Shown here: piece after piece, positions 15,868-23,259 of the stretch
Position numbering within the stretch: the stretch's first letter is position 1
Layout of the letters: each line of letters opens with the position of its first letter
Assembly (NCBI GenBank): GCA_944367955.1
Contig: CALVWU010000002.1
Span: 1-46,538 of the forward strand
Length of the DNA stretch: 46,538 nt
Reading direction: 5' to 3'
DNA from: an uncultured Clostridia bacterium
GTDB taxonomy: Bacteria; Bacillota; Clostridia; Christensenellales; Borkfalkiaceae
Made by a program: the position numbers and the translations under genes
Notes under the pieces: model-generated
Told to the model about the DNA's origin: nothing
Databases searched by the model: none
Seen by the model: only the letters and a program-made list of their open reading frames with translations

Positions 15868-16131
15868 TTACGCGCGGTTTTCGCGCTTTGCCGCCGCGCG
15901 TTTTGCCCCGCTTTTTCCGTAATCCTTTTTCTCCACAACGTAATATACCGGTTTGGGCTTTTTCGTCCTCTTTTTTGGTTCGCTCTTTTTGGGTTTTTCC
16001 ACCTGCGGTTCGGCGCGTTCGCGCTCGCGTTTAAGACTGTCAAGCCCTATTTTCGCAAGTTTATACATGCAAACGGCCGCAAAGCACAGCGCAAAAAGTA
16101 AAACCGTATAAAGTATTCCAAGTGCTGCCAT
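15868..16131 (-). CDS. small single-pass membrane protein with basic tail
   Basis: 87 residues: one hydrophobic helix at about 4-25 (LGILYTVLLFALCFAAVCMY), an amphipathic KLAKIGLDSLKRER stretch, then a long Lys/Arg/Pro-rich tail ending AAKRENRA. This is a membrane anchor with a nucleic-acid- or ribosome-binding type of tail. I do not recognise a family. The ATG is preceded by AAGG at 13 nt and by a -10-like TATTAT (16138-16143), but no matching -35 was seen. Confidence 0.65.
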   Translation of the reverse strand: MAALGILYTVLLFALCFAAVCMYKLAKIGLDSLKRERERAEPQVEKPKKSEPKKRTKKPKPVYYVVEKKDYGKSGAKRAAAKRENRA

Positions 16132-16194
16132 GTATACATAATACCTTATCCATACGGGTATATTTTGTAATTTTTAGCATAAAGGAGTATTTTT

Positions 16195-16935
16195 ATGGAG
16201 AATAACGCACCCGAAGGCGTAACCGCCGTCGACCTTGCCAAATTCGAAGAGTTTACAAAACAGCAAAATCTGTCCGCCGTACGCGCGGCCGCGGCTAAAA
16301 CCGAATGCGACGCGCTCACCGCCGACGCCGGCCCCGCAACGCTGAAAGCTCTGTGCGAGCAGGCCGATTCGGTCGCTCTCGGCGGGGTGGTGGTGCTGCC
16401 CTGTTTTGTAAAGAGCTGTGCGGGATTTTTCGGCGAAGATCCCAAAACGTCGCTGTTTGCGGCCGTGTCATATCCGCTCGGCGGCGACACCTTAAAGGTA
16501 ATGCGCTGCGCCGTCCGCCGCGCCGTGTCCGACGGAGCCGACGGGGTCGAGCTCTGCATGCTCTCGTATCCTTCGGCCGAAGGCGAGTTCGCTCCGTTCA
16601 GGCGCAAACTCAAAAGTCTGCGCCGCGCGGCATATCCGCGCGAATTCCGTCTTGTGGTCGATTGTTCGCGCGTCGGCGAAGACGCGCTTGTAAAAGTCGC
16701 GCTGTGCGCGGCCGAATGCGGCGTAAACTGCATAAGGCTTAAAAACGCTTCGGGGCTGTCCGCGCTGGCGCGCGTCTCTTCCGCTCTCCGCGGCAAGGCG
16801 GCAATAAAGGCCGACTGCGCCTCGTTCGAAGACGCCGAAGAACTGTTCGTTCTCGGCGCGTCGTTCGTAAGTTTTCCGCGCGCCGCAGAGGTGTGCAAAG
16901 AGCGGCTCGCCTCGGCAATGGATCCCGGCATATAA
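16195..16935 (+). CDS. DeoC-like aldolase-family protein, active site altered
   Basis: 246 residues with the deoxyribose-phosphate aldolase TIM-barrel pattern: VVVLPCFVKSCAGFF, AVSYPLGGDTLKVMRCAV, SDGADGVEL, then RLKNASG and IKADCASFEDAEEL. The two lysines equivalent to E. coli Lys167 (Schiff base) and Lys201 are present. The aspartate equivalent to Asp102 aligns with Glu in GVEL, and the C-terminal GTSxG phosphate loop is replaced by VSFPRA. A normal deoxyribose-5-phosphate aldolase role is therefore uncertain. AAAGGAG lies upstream of ATG 16195 and a strong terminator follows, so it is probably monocistronic. No nucleoside catabolism gene is adjacent. Confidence 0.75.
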   Translation: MENNAPEGVTAVDLAKFEEFTKQQNLSAVRAAAAKTECDALTADAGPATLKALCEQADSVALGGVVVLPCFVKSCAGFFGEDPKTSLFAAVSYPLGGDTLKVMRCAVRRAVSDGADGVELCMLSYPSAEGEFAPFRRKLKSLRRAAYPREFRLVVDCSRVGEDALVKVALCAAECGVNCIRLKNASGLSALARVSSALRGKAAIKADCASFEDAEELFVLGASFVSFPRAAEVCKERLASAMDPGI

Positions 16936-16954
16936 TTATTAATTATGTCGCAAA

Positions 16955-16990
16955 GGGGCGGCCTTTTAAGGCCGCCCCCGTATATTTTTT
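16955..16990 (+). terminator. terminator of the DeoC-like gene
   Basis: GGGGCGGCC/GGCCGCCCC (16955-16963 with 16970-16978) is followed by CGTATATTTTTT. Strong stem and T-rich tail. Confidence 0.8.
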
Positions 16991-17015
16991 AAAGACAAAA
17001 TTTATATAAAAATTT

Positions 17016-17033
17016 GATTGCCCCGCACATATG
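17016..17033. repeat. intergenic 18-bp repeat, copy 1
   Basis: GATTGCCCCGCACATATG is identical to 26048-26065. Both copies sit between convergent genes. Confidence 0.6.
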
Positions 17034-17070
17034 TGCCGTTTACCGCACATTTTGCGTTCAATAGAAATCA

Positions 17071-18285
17071 TCACCGCACGATTATAAGTCTGTCCTTCGC
17101 GCGCGTCACGGCCGTATAAAGCCAGCGGTGCGCGTCCTCTTTAAAGGCATAGCTTTCGTCAAAAACGATTACGCTTTCAAATTCCGAACCCTGCGCCTTG
17201 TGGCAGGAAATGCAGTAACCGTATTCGAACCTGTTCAAAGTGAACGCGCCCGAAGCATTGCCCTCTTCGTCGAATTTTTCAAAGTAGTCGCCGTGCTTGT
17301 ATCTGTACTGTCCCGTCATAAATATGCCCGCGTCAAAGGGCAGGGCTTCGGGGCATTTTTCATTCAAAAAGTCGGGTTTGAACTGGGTGAAGCCCATAAA
17401 CGAAGCCTCGTCGTAAAAGGGCTGTACGGCCGTGCCGATTATGCCGTTTACAAGGTTGAACTTCATTTCGCCGTCGATAAACTGCTCCCAGTTGTTCAGC
17501 GTGCATATAAGTTTTTCGCCGTCGTTCGGCAGTCCTTTAAATCCGTATATCGCGCGCATCTCGTCGTTTATCTTTGCCCGCGTTCTGTTCAATCCGCATA
17601 TTATCTGTTCGGCCCGCGTCAAAAGTCTTTTTCTGCGCTCGCCAAAAAAATTCCTGCCGCTCAAAACAAAGGCCTTGTTTCCGTAGTTGCCGTAAGGTAT
17701 GTGCCTGCCCTCGCGCGCCATTGCCGAAAGGTTAATTATTGGGTTGTCGCGCTCCTGCCTTACTATCTGCGTCAGCCGCATGTCAGGCTCTTTAAGATAG
17801 GTGTTGAATCCTTCAACGGGCGGCAGCTGCATGTCGTCGCCGCACAGCAGCACTTTTACGCCGAAGTTTAAAATGTCAAACAGCACTTCGTCCGAAACCA
17901 TGCTCGCTTCGTCCAGTACGATAAGTTTTATGCCCTTGTCTATCGCTTCGCGGCGGCGGAACGTAAGCTTTTCCACTTTCACCGTGCGGCCGTTCAGCGT
18001 CATCTCCTTTTCTTCGACAATCGATTGATATATCAGCCTGTGCACGGTGCAGGCGGGTATGCCCTTTTTAATAAGCACGGTGGCCGCCTTGCCCGTGGGC
18101 GTAACAAACGCCGCGCTCTTGTCGGGCACAAGTTCAAGCCTTTCGCACACAACGTGTTTTAAAAGCGCGGTCTTGCCCGTGCCGGCATAACCCGTAAGCA
18201 CAAACGTCTGCCTGTCCGAATGAAAAAACCAGTGCGCTATCAAGTTTTCGGCCTGCCTTTGCTCGGCCGTAAGCTCAAAACCCAT
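17071..18285 (-). CDS. RecD/Dda-like superfamily 1 DNA helicase
   Basis: 404 residues. The helicase motifs are clear: Walker A in LTGYAGTGKTALLK (about 31-44), motif Ia VTPTGKAATVL, Walker B LIVLDEASMVSDE, motif III LLCGDDMQLPPVEG, motif IV region IVRQE, and a C-terminal UvrD-like block with YCISCHKAQGSEF and LYTAVTRAKDRLIIV. It is shorter than RecD2 and has no N-terminal RecBC-type or HhH extension, so it is closer to phage Dda and stand-alone RecD-like proteins. ATP-dependent 5'-3' unwinding in repair or replication restart is likely. The -10 element lies only 6 nt before ATG 18285, so the mRNA is predicted to be leaderless. Confidence 0.88.
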   Translation of the reverse strand: MGFELTAEQRQAENLIAHWFFHSDRQTFVLTGYAGTGKTALLKHVVCERLELVPDKSAAFVTPTGKAATVLIKKGIPACTVHRLIYQSIVEEKEMTLNGRTVKVEKLTFRRREAIDKGIKLIVLDEASMVSDEVLFDILNFGVKVLLCGDDMQLPPVEGFNTYLKEPDMRLTQIVRQERDNPIINLSAMAREGRHIPYGNYGNKAFVLSGRNFFGERRKRLLTRAEQIICGLNRTRAKINDEMRAIYGFKGLPNDGEKLICTLNNWEQFIDGEMKFNLVNGIIGTAVQPFYDEASFMGFTQFKPDFLNEKCPEALPFDAGIFMTGQYRYKHGDYFEKFDEEGNASGAFTLNRFEYGYCISCHKAQGSEFESVIVFDESYAFKEDAHRWLYTAVTRAKDRLIIVR

Positions 18286-18291
18286 GCTTCA

Positions 18292-18320
18292 ATTATACAC
18301 CCGAACATAAGTTTTTGCAA
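18292..18320 (-). promoter_or_regulatory. promoter of the RecD-like gene, predicted leaderless
   Basis: Minus strand TTGCAA (18315-18320), 17-nt spacer, TATAAT (18292-18297). Six nt separate the -10 from the ATG, placing the transcription start at or next to the start codon. Confidence 0.75.
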
Positions 18321-18499
18321 ATAAATAGCGGCCCGCCGCGCCGTCCTTTGAATTTTTTTGCGGATTTATTTTAATTGTGTGTGGCAAGAAGGGGGGTGAA
18401 AAAATGCAAAAAAGATTTTTTGCCCCGGCCGCCGTGTTTTATATTTAAAACAGACAATCATATTTAATTTTTTTCGCTTGAAAAATCGTATTCCGTTAA

Positions 18500-18528
18500 T
18501 TGACTATCGCATTCGTTTATTATATAAT
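18500..18528 (+). promoter_or_regulatory. promoter of pgi
   Basis: TTGACT (18500-18505), 17-nt spacer, TATAAT (18523-18528). It is divergent from the RecD-like promoter, about 180 nt away. Confidence 0.85.
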
Positions 18529-18546
18529 ATAGTCGTTAACGAATGC
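18509..18546. promoter_or_regulatory. 9-bp dyad flanking the pgi -10 (candidate operator)
   Basis: GCATTCGTT (18509-18517) and AACGAATGC (18538-18546) are perfect inverted repeats 20 nt apart, either side of the -10. The left arm lies upstream of the predicted transcription start, so an RNA hairpin is not the explanation; a DNA-binding regulator is more likely. Confidence 0.5.
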
Positions 18547-18576
18547 GGCTCGCCGCAAATTTTTCGGAGGAACAAG

Positions 18577-20013
18577 ATGGCATATAAGACCAAAGAATGG
18601 CGCAACGCAATGCGCGTCACAGTCGATTACAATTACATGATGGCTTCGGCTATCGGCGAAAACGGCATCACCGATAAACAGCTTAAAGAAGTAAAGGCCA
18701 AGGCGGACGAGGCCTTTAATTATGTAAAGGAAAACCGCGGCAGGGACGATCTGTACATGGGTTGGACAGAACTTCCCTACAACCAGGATGCGATAGTCGC
18801 CGATATAATCGCCACCGCCAAGGAAATACGCAAAAAATTCAAATACTTCGTCGTGCTCGGCATAGGCGGCTCTGCGCTCGGCCCCAACATGGTGTTCAAC
18901 GCGCTCTGCCATCTCCGCTATAACGAGCTTGCGCCCTCCAAACGCAAGGGCCCCAAGTTCTATGTCGAAGACAACGTCGACCCCGTTCGCATGGCCGCCC
19001 TTCTCGACGTCATCGAGCCCGAAAAAACCTGCTTTAACGTCATCTCCAAGTCGGGTGCAACAAGCGAAACGATGACCCAGTACCTCATCATTTCGGATAT
19101 ATTGAAGCAAAAAGGCGTAAACGTAGAAGAGAATATGGTGTTCACCACCGACGCGGCTCGCGGCAATCTTTTAAAGATAGACGACGCTTTCGGCGGCAAA
19201 ATCAAAAAATACGTTCTCCCCGACGGCGTCGGCGGCAGATTTTCCGAACTCTGCCCCGTCGGTCTTCTTCCCGCGGCGGTTCTCGGCATTGATATAAAGG
19301 GTCTGCTTGCAGGCGCGGCCTATATGGACGGTCTGTGCTCAAAATCCACCATTCAGCGCAACCCCGCGCTCGCCTGCGCCGCTCTGCAATACATCACCAT
19401 GCAGCAGGGCAAAAACATCAACGTGCTCATGCCCTATTCCGATAATTTAAAGCTCGTCGCCGACTGGTATTGCCAGCTCTGGGCCGAATCCCTCGGCAAG
19501 GCGCAGGATTATGACGGAAACACGGTAAACGCCGGAACCACTCCCGTAAAGAGCCTGGGCGTAACCGATCAGCATTCGCAGGTGCAGCTGTATATCGAAG
19601 GCCCCTACGACAAGGTTATAACCTTTATCTCCGTCGATGAATACGCAACCGAAATGCCCATTCCCCACGGCTGCGAAGGCATCCCCGATGTAAGCTTCCT
19701 CGGCGGCCACACCATGCAGGAACTCATTCAGGCCGAAAACAAGGCCACGGCATACGCCCTCGCGCAGGCGGGCAGAATGAACTACACCATCACCCTGCCC
19801 AAGATAAACGCCTTCACGCTCGGCCAGCTCATGTTCCTTTTCGAACTTCAAACGGCCTATGCCGGCGCAATGCTCAACATCAATACCTACAATCAGCCCG
19901 GCGTCGAAAACGGCAAAATAGCCACGTTCGCGCTGCTCGGCAAAAAGGGATACGAAGAAAAGAGAAAGGAAATTTCTTCCGCTCCCCAGGGCGATTACAG
20001 GTATATCGTTTAA
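18577..20013 (+). CDS. pgi: glucose-6-phosphate isomerase
   Basis: 478 residues, in the size range of the bacterial enzyme. It interconverts glucose-6-phosphate and fructose-6-phosphate in the cytosol. Signatures include VVLGIGGSALGPNMVFNAL, FYVEDNVDPVRM, VISKSGATSETMTQYLI, GVGGRFSELCPVGLLPAAVLG, QHSQVQLYIEGP and the C-terminal NTYNQPGVENGK. I chose ATG 18577 because GGAGGAACAAG precedes it; the longer frame from 18478 would start upstream of the promoter. It is unlinked to the pgk group and has its own promoter with a candidate operator. A strong hairpin without a T tract follows the stop. Confidence 0.97.
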   Translation: MAYKTKEWRNAMRVTVDYNYMMASAIGENGITDKQLKEVKAKADEAFNYVKENRGRDDLYMGWTELPYNQDAIVADIIATAKEIRKKFKYFVVLGIGGSALGPNMVFNALCHLRYNELAPSKRKGPKFYVEDNVDPVRMAALLDVIEPEKTCFNVISKSGATSETMTQYLIISDILKQKGVNVEENMVFTTDAARGNLLKIDDAFGGKIKKYVLPDGVGGRFSELCPVGLLPAAVLGIDIKGLLAGAAYMDGLCSKSTIQRNPALACAALQYITMQQGKNINVLMPYSDNLKLVADWYCQLWAESLGKAQDYDGNTVNAGTTPVKSLGVTDQHSQVQLYIEGPYDKVITFISVDEYATEMPIPHGCEGIPDVSFLGGHTMQELIQAENKATAYALAQAGRMNYTITLPKINAFTLGQLMFLFELQTAYAGAMLNINTYNQPGVENGKIATFALLGKKGYEEKRKEISSAPQGDYRYIV

Positions 20014-20026
20014 ATGCCAACTTTAT

Positions 20027-20055
20027 CGGGGCGGGCGCAAAATGCGCCCGCCCCG
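20027..20055. other. strong hairpin after pgi, no T tract
   Basis: A 12-bp GC-rich stem (20027-20038 with 20044-20055, AAAAT loop) lies 14 nt past the pgi stop, without a T run on either strand. It may stabilise the 3' end or mark a Rho-dependent end. Confidence 0.5.
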
Positions 20056-20133
20056 TGCAATTAACGGCGTAATATGCGCCGTTCAATCGATAATAAGTAG
20101 GGGCGCGTCTTTTTCGCCCCGCGGTAAAGCGCA

Positions 20134-21138
20134 ATGGAACCATATCAGATAATTTTAATCGCGGTTGCGGCAACGGTATTCGCGGCGGCCGTGCTCGTGT
20201 TCGCCGTCGCGCTGTATGCCGACAGACTGGTGTTCGGCAGAAGGCAAAACCGCAACGTACACTTAAAATATTTCGAACCCTCCGATTTTTCTCTCTCGGT
20301 GCGCCTGTTGCCCGCCGCTCTCGGCAAAACCCCGCTGTATGTGGCCGTATACACCCGCTCGCCCGAAGAGCAGTTCAAAAAGGTGGTGCTGTTCTGTCCC
20401 GGCATGGGCGCGGGGCAGTCCTCTTACATGACCGAAATCGCCCGCCTCGCCTCATACGGCTATGCCGTCGTCGCATACGACAGCATAGGCTGCGGACTTT
20501 CGCAGGGCAAAAACAGCCGCGGATTTTACGCGGGCGTACAGTCGGCAACGGCCGCATATATCGCAATCAAACGCGACTCCGCCCTGCGCGACAAGCCCGT
20601 ATGCCTCGTCGGACATAGCTGGGGCGCGTATACCGCGCTCTGTCTTACCACCGTCGTCGCGGCCGACTGCGTTGTCGCGCTCTCGCCGTTCAATACTCCC
20701 GCGCGCACCGTGGCCGACGGCGGCGCGCCCGTCATCGGCGGCACTCTCTCCCGTCTGTGCATGCCCATGTGGTATCTTATCAATATCTTCAAATTCGGTT
20801 TCAAGGGCAACGCCAACGCCTCTAAGCGGGTGCAAAAAAGCTGCGTTCCCGCGTTCATCGCCTACGGGCGGCGCGATAAAACCGTCCTGCCCGACAATAC
20901 CCCCGCATATCTCGCGCACGGCGCGTTCATCCAAAACGAAATTTTCGATAACAAGGGGCACAACGTCTACAATACCGTCGCCGCCCAAAAACTTATCGAA
21001 GATATTTCGGCCGCATTCTCCCGCATCAAGTCGCCCCAAAAACTGAACGAGTACTTTTCAAAGTTCGACTTTGCCGCGGCCACCGAAGAGGATGAGGCGG
21101 TCATGAACCGCATACGCTTCTTTATCGACAGCCATTGA
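20134..21138 (+). CDS. membrane-anchored alpha/beta hydrolase
   Basis: 334 residues. An N-terminal hydrophobic helix (about 5-30) anchors an alpha/beta-hydrolase domain. The nucleophile elbow is GHSWGAY (Ser in the middle) and the acid is probably Asp in YGRRDKTVLP. The His is in NKGHNVYN, in the correct order. The oxyanion region is FCPGMGAGQSSYMTEI. The protein resembles the broad serine aminopeptidase S33/lysophospholipase-type hydrolases; the substrate cannot be read from sequence. The upstream interval holds GC-rich dyads and no clear ribosome binding site (CGCGGTAAAGCGCA). It is convergent with the Cys-rich gene at 21225. Confidence 0.85.
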   Translation: MEPYQIILIAVAATVFAAAVLVFAVALYADRLVFGRRQNRNVHLKYFEPSDFSLSVRLLPAALGKTPLYVAVYTRSPEEQFKKVVLFCPGMGAGQSSYMTEIARLASYGYAVVAYDSIGCGLSQGKNSRGFYAGVQSATAAYIAIKRDSALRDKPVCLVGHSWGAYTALCLTTVVAADCVVALSPFNTPARTVADGGAPVIGGTLSRLCMPMWYLINIFKFGFKGNANASKRVQKSCVPAFIAYGRRDKTVLPDNTPAYLAHGAFIQNEIFDNKGHNVYNTVAAQKLIEDISAAFSRIKSPQKLNEYFSKFDFAAATEEDEAVMNRIRFFIDSH

Positions 21139-21153
21139 TGCGCGCATATGCGC
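21139..21153. repeat. intergenic motif variant (GCGCGCATATGCGC)
   Basis: A self-complementary GCGCATATGCGC core directly after the hydrolase stop, between convergent genes. It shares the GCAyATATGC core of the copies at 17016 and 26048. Confidence 0.3.
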
Positions 21154-21224
21154 AGTCTAAGCGGTAAAAGACAAACTAAGGCCGCCGCGCCCGTCGGCGC
21201 GGCGGCCCTTTAAAATGCCGTATT

Positions 21225-21536
21225 TTATTCTTCGACGCCCTCCTGATATGCAAAAAACGTTGCTTCGCATTCGTTGCATTTGGCCTTTACTATCTTCTTT
21301 CTGCCGTCGGCCGAAAGGCATTTTTCAAATATAAAGCAATCGCGCCGCTGGCCGCATATCGGGCAAATCTCTTCGCCTATGCCCGGAACGCCGCGCATTT
21401 CGCTTTTAGTATAGTCGTCGCCCAGCCGCGCATGGCAGTAAACCGCGGCTCTGTTGGCGTTTTTCACGTCCTCGGCTATATTGCGTCTGTTCAAATTTTC
21501 AACCTGAATAAGGTATTCCTTGGTTATGTAGTTCAT
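21225..21536 (-). CDS. small Cys-rich (zinc-ribbon-like) protein
   Basis: 103 residues. Two CxxC-type pairs are visible in the second half, CPIC (after GIGEE) and CNEC (after VKAK), with a Cys in DCF and another in EKCLS between them. This is consistent with a zinc ribbon. The N-terminal half is helical and polar (MNYITKEYLIQVENLNRRN). CAGGAG lies upstream of ATG 21536. It is the third gene of a minus-strand operon after a LOG-family gene and a low-molecular-weight phosphatase, 17 nt from the latter. I do not recognise a named family. Confidence 0.7.
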   Translation of the reverse strand: MNYITKEYLIQVENLNRRNIAEDVKNANRAAVYCHARLGDDYTKSEMRGVPGIGEEICPICGQRRDCFIFEKCLSADGRKKIVKAKCNECEATFFAYQEGVEE

Positions 21537-21553
21537 GTCCGCGCTCCTGGTTT

Positions 21554-22039
21554 TTAAATGTATTTGTCGTATTCAAGCGCGCTGCCGTGCTCGCGCTGCA
21601 TAAAGTCCAAAAATGCATTGCATGCGGTATATATCTCGTTGAACGCCCTTGCAAAGTCGCGCGTGTAGTAGGGGTCGTCTATATCGAAGGGCGGCTTTGC
21701 AAAGCTGCCCAGCTTAAATATTTTTTCGCCGTATCTGCCTGCGGTAAGTTTTATCACCGACATAAGGTTCATCTGATCCATAACCAGCACAAAGTCGGCG
21801 TTTTTCACCTCGGCAAGCGTCAAAAGCTGCGAACGGTGCGAAAATTCAATATCGTGAAATTTAAGCTGTTCCTTAGCGGGCGGATATATGGGATTGCCCT
21901 CCTCCCAGTCGCTCGTGGCAAACGAATCGACGTCGAAAGAGGAGGTGAGGCCGCGTTCCTTCAAAAGCCGTAAAAACACGCCGTGCGCCATCGGCGAGCG
22001 GCATATGTTTCCAAGGCATACAAAAATTACCCTAAACAT
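21554..22039 (-). CDS. low-molecular-weight protein-tyrosine-phosphatase
   Basis: 161 residues, the usual size. The catalytic P-loop is CLGNICRS (Cys8, Arg14) and the general acid is in DIDDPYY near residue 125. Such enzymes dephosphorylate tyrosine kinases of polysaccharide export, arginine-phosphorylated proteins or small phosphoesters. There is no capsule or arginine-kinase gene here, so the substrate is open. GGGAGA, formed by the last codons of the upstream LOG gene, serves as its ribosome binding site; only 1 nt separates the genes. Confidence 0.92.
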   Translation of the reverse strand: MFRVIFVCLGNICRSPMAHGVFLRLLKERGLTSSFDVDSFATSDWEEGNPIYPPAKEQLKFHDIEFSHRSQLLTLAEVKNADFVLVMDQMNLMSVIKLTAGRYGEKIFKLGSFAKPPFDIDDPYYTRDFARAFNEIYTACNAFLDFMQREHGSALEYDKYI

Positions 22040-22040
22040 A

Positions 22041-22625
22041 TCATTCTCCCAGTTTAAGTTTCTGCCAGGGCGTAGCGTCCGGCTTATAGTTTTCTACAAA
22101 GTCCAAAACGTCGGCGATATTGTCCACGTTTTTATATAGCCTTCGGCATCTTTCGGTTATGAACTTGCGCTTAAATGCCGTTTCCATAAAGATTTCAAGC
22201 CCGTCATAGTAGCCGTCTATATCAAAAATGACTATGCCCTTGTTCAGCCTGTTCAGCTGGCGCAGGGTAAGCACTTCAAACAGCTCTTCAAACGTGCCTA
22301 TGCCGCCCGGCGTTATAACGAATATGTCGGCAAGTTCTTCCATTACCGCCTTGCGCTCGCGCATGGTTTCGGTGTAGGTCATCTCGTCGCATTCGTCAAA
22401 CAGCTGCTCGACGCCGTTTTCCTTAAAAAAGCGGGGCACGACCCCGTGTATGTGCGCGCCGCCGCGCTTAAATCCTCTCGCCGCCGCGCCCATCAAACCC
22501 GTGCCGCCCGCGCCGAACACAAGCGAGTGTCCGCGCTTTGCCAGCTCTTCGCACAGTTTTTCAACCTTTTGAATGTATATTCCGTCTATGTGCGCGCTCG
22601 ACGCGCCGAATACGCAAATTTTCAT
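22041..22625 (-). CDS. LOG family protein (nucleoside-5'-monophosphate phosphoribohydrolase type)
   Basis: 194 residues. It has the Rossmann-like start MKICVFGASSAHID, the GAGGTGLMGAAARG loop, and the LOG/YvdD signature TPGGIGTFEELFEVLTLRQL. Family members hydrolyse AMP-type nucleotides or cytokinin precursors, releasing a base and ribose-5-phosphate; here a nucleotide-recycling role is inferred. I chose ATG 22625, which is the natural family start with GGGA upstream; the frame extends back to 22700 but that part overlaps the promoter. It is the first gene of the three-gene operon with the phosphatase and the Cys-rich protein. Confidence 0.9.
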   Translation of the reverse strand: MKICVFGASSAHIDGIYIQKVEKLCEELAKRGHSLVFGAGGTGLMGAAARGFKRGGAHIHGVVPRFFKENGVEQLFDECDEMTYTETMRERKAVMEELADIFVITPGGIGTFEELFEVLTLRQLNRLNKGIVIFDIDGYYDGLEIFMETAFKRKFITERCRRLYKNVDNIADVLDFVENYKPDATPWQKLKLGE

Positions 22626-22658
22626 ATATGTTCCCGTCAAAAAAAATAGTACATTTAT

Positions 22659-22687
22659 AATATACTCAAAATTTGCCCGTTTGTCAA
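22659..22687 (-). promoter_or_regulatory. promoter of the LOG-phosphatase operon
   Basis: Minus strand TTGACA (22682-22687), 17-nt spacer, TATATT (22659-22664), about 34 nt before the ATG. Confidence 0.75.
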
Positions 22688-22779
22688 CTCCGGGCCGCAT
22701 TTCGCGCTCTTAAAATGCGTCCGGCCGCCCCGTTATGAACAGTATGGCAATTTTTTTAAAAAATGTACCGCTCATTTAC

Positions 22780-22808
22780 TTGCATTTATATAATTGTTAT
22801 GCTAAAAT
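22780..22808 (+). promoter_or_regulatory. promoter of rpsO
   Basis: TTGCAT (22780-22785), 17-nt spacer ending in TGC (extended -10), TAAAAT (22803-22808). Confidence 0.75.
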
Positions 22809-22814
22809 AATTTC

Positions 22815-22896
22815 CGTTACGGCATCAAAGACGGCGCGAACACTCAACGGCAGCCTTTGTTGACCGCAGATAACGTTCCATAGGAGGATAATTAAA
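22815..22896 (+). promoter_or_regulatory. rpsO leader, candidate S15 autoregulatory RNA
   Basis: About 80 nt of leader with nested pairings: GAAC near 22838 with GTTC near 22873, and CAAC with GTTG inside. S15 is known to repress its own mRNA through structured leaders in several bacteria, but the structures differ between lineages. I cannot match this one to a described class. Confidence 0.35.
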
Positions 22897-23151
22897 ATGG
22901 AAAAATCGGAAATCATTGCAAAATTCGCCACCAAGGAAGGCGACACGGGTTCTCCCGAAGTGCAGATAGCTCTGCTTACCGAGCGTATCAACCACCTCAA
23001 CGAGCATCTCAAAGAACACATCCACGATAACCACAGCCGCCGCGGTCTTTTAAAGATGGTCGGCCGCAGGCGCGGTCTTTTGGACTACCTTAAAAGCAAG
23101 GACATCGAAAGATACCGTGCAATAGTCGCTGCTTTGAATTTAAGAAAGTAA
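22897..23151 (+). CDS. rpsO: 30S ribosomal protein S15
   Basis: 84 residues, slightly shorter than the usual 88-89. The four-helix 16S rRNA-binding fold is evident from [38 protein letters not shown] and [13 protein letters not shown]. It binds the central domain of 16S rRNA early in 30S assembly. AGGAGG lies upstream of the ATG. It is followed by an intrinsic terminator and then pnp, the near-universal order. Confidence 0.98.
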   Translation: MEKSEIIAKFATKEGDTGSPEVQIALLTERINHLNEHLKEHIHDNHSRRGLLKMVGRRRGLLDYLKSKDIERYRAIVAALNLRK

Positions 23152-23160
23152 TGGTTAAAC

Positions 23161-23201
23161 GGACGGGCAAGTTTTAATTTGTCCGTCCTTTTCCCTTTTT
23201 T
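23161..23201 (+). terminator. rpsO terminator overlapping a pnp promoter
   Basis: GGACGGGCAA (23161-23170) pairs with TTGTCCGTCC (23179-23188, one G-U), followed by TTTTCCCTTTTTT. A TATAAT follows at once. Confidence 0.8.
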
Positions 23202-23206
23202 ATAAT
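23178..23206 (+). promoter_or_regulatory. candidate pnp promoter inside the rpsO terminator
   Basis: TATAAT (23201-23206) with TTTGTC (23178-23183) 17 nt upstream. The -35 is a poor match and lies in the terminator's right arm, so pnp may be driven by this promoter, by read-through, or both. Confidence 0.4.
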
Positions 23207-23259
23207 CTGTCCGCAGCGGGTGCTGCGGGCGCAAGAACAGACAAGGAGTATGCAAAAAA

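Noticed and set aside
16131..16170. Fourth leaderless gene (small membrane protein, TATTAT 6 nt before ATG)
   Set aside because: No acceptable -35 at 16-19 nt spacing, and an AAGG upstream could serve as ribosome binding site.
18478..18576. N-terminal extension of Pgi by 33 residues
   Set aside because: The extension would include the promoter -35 and -10. ATG 18577 has a strong GGAGG and matches the family start.
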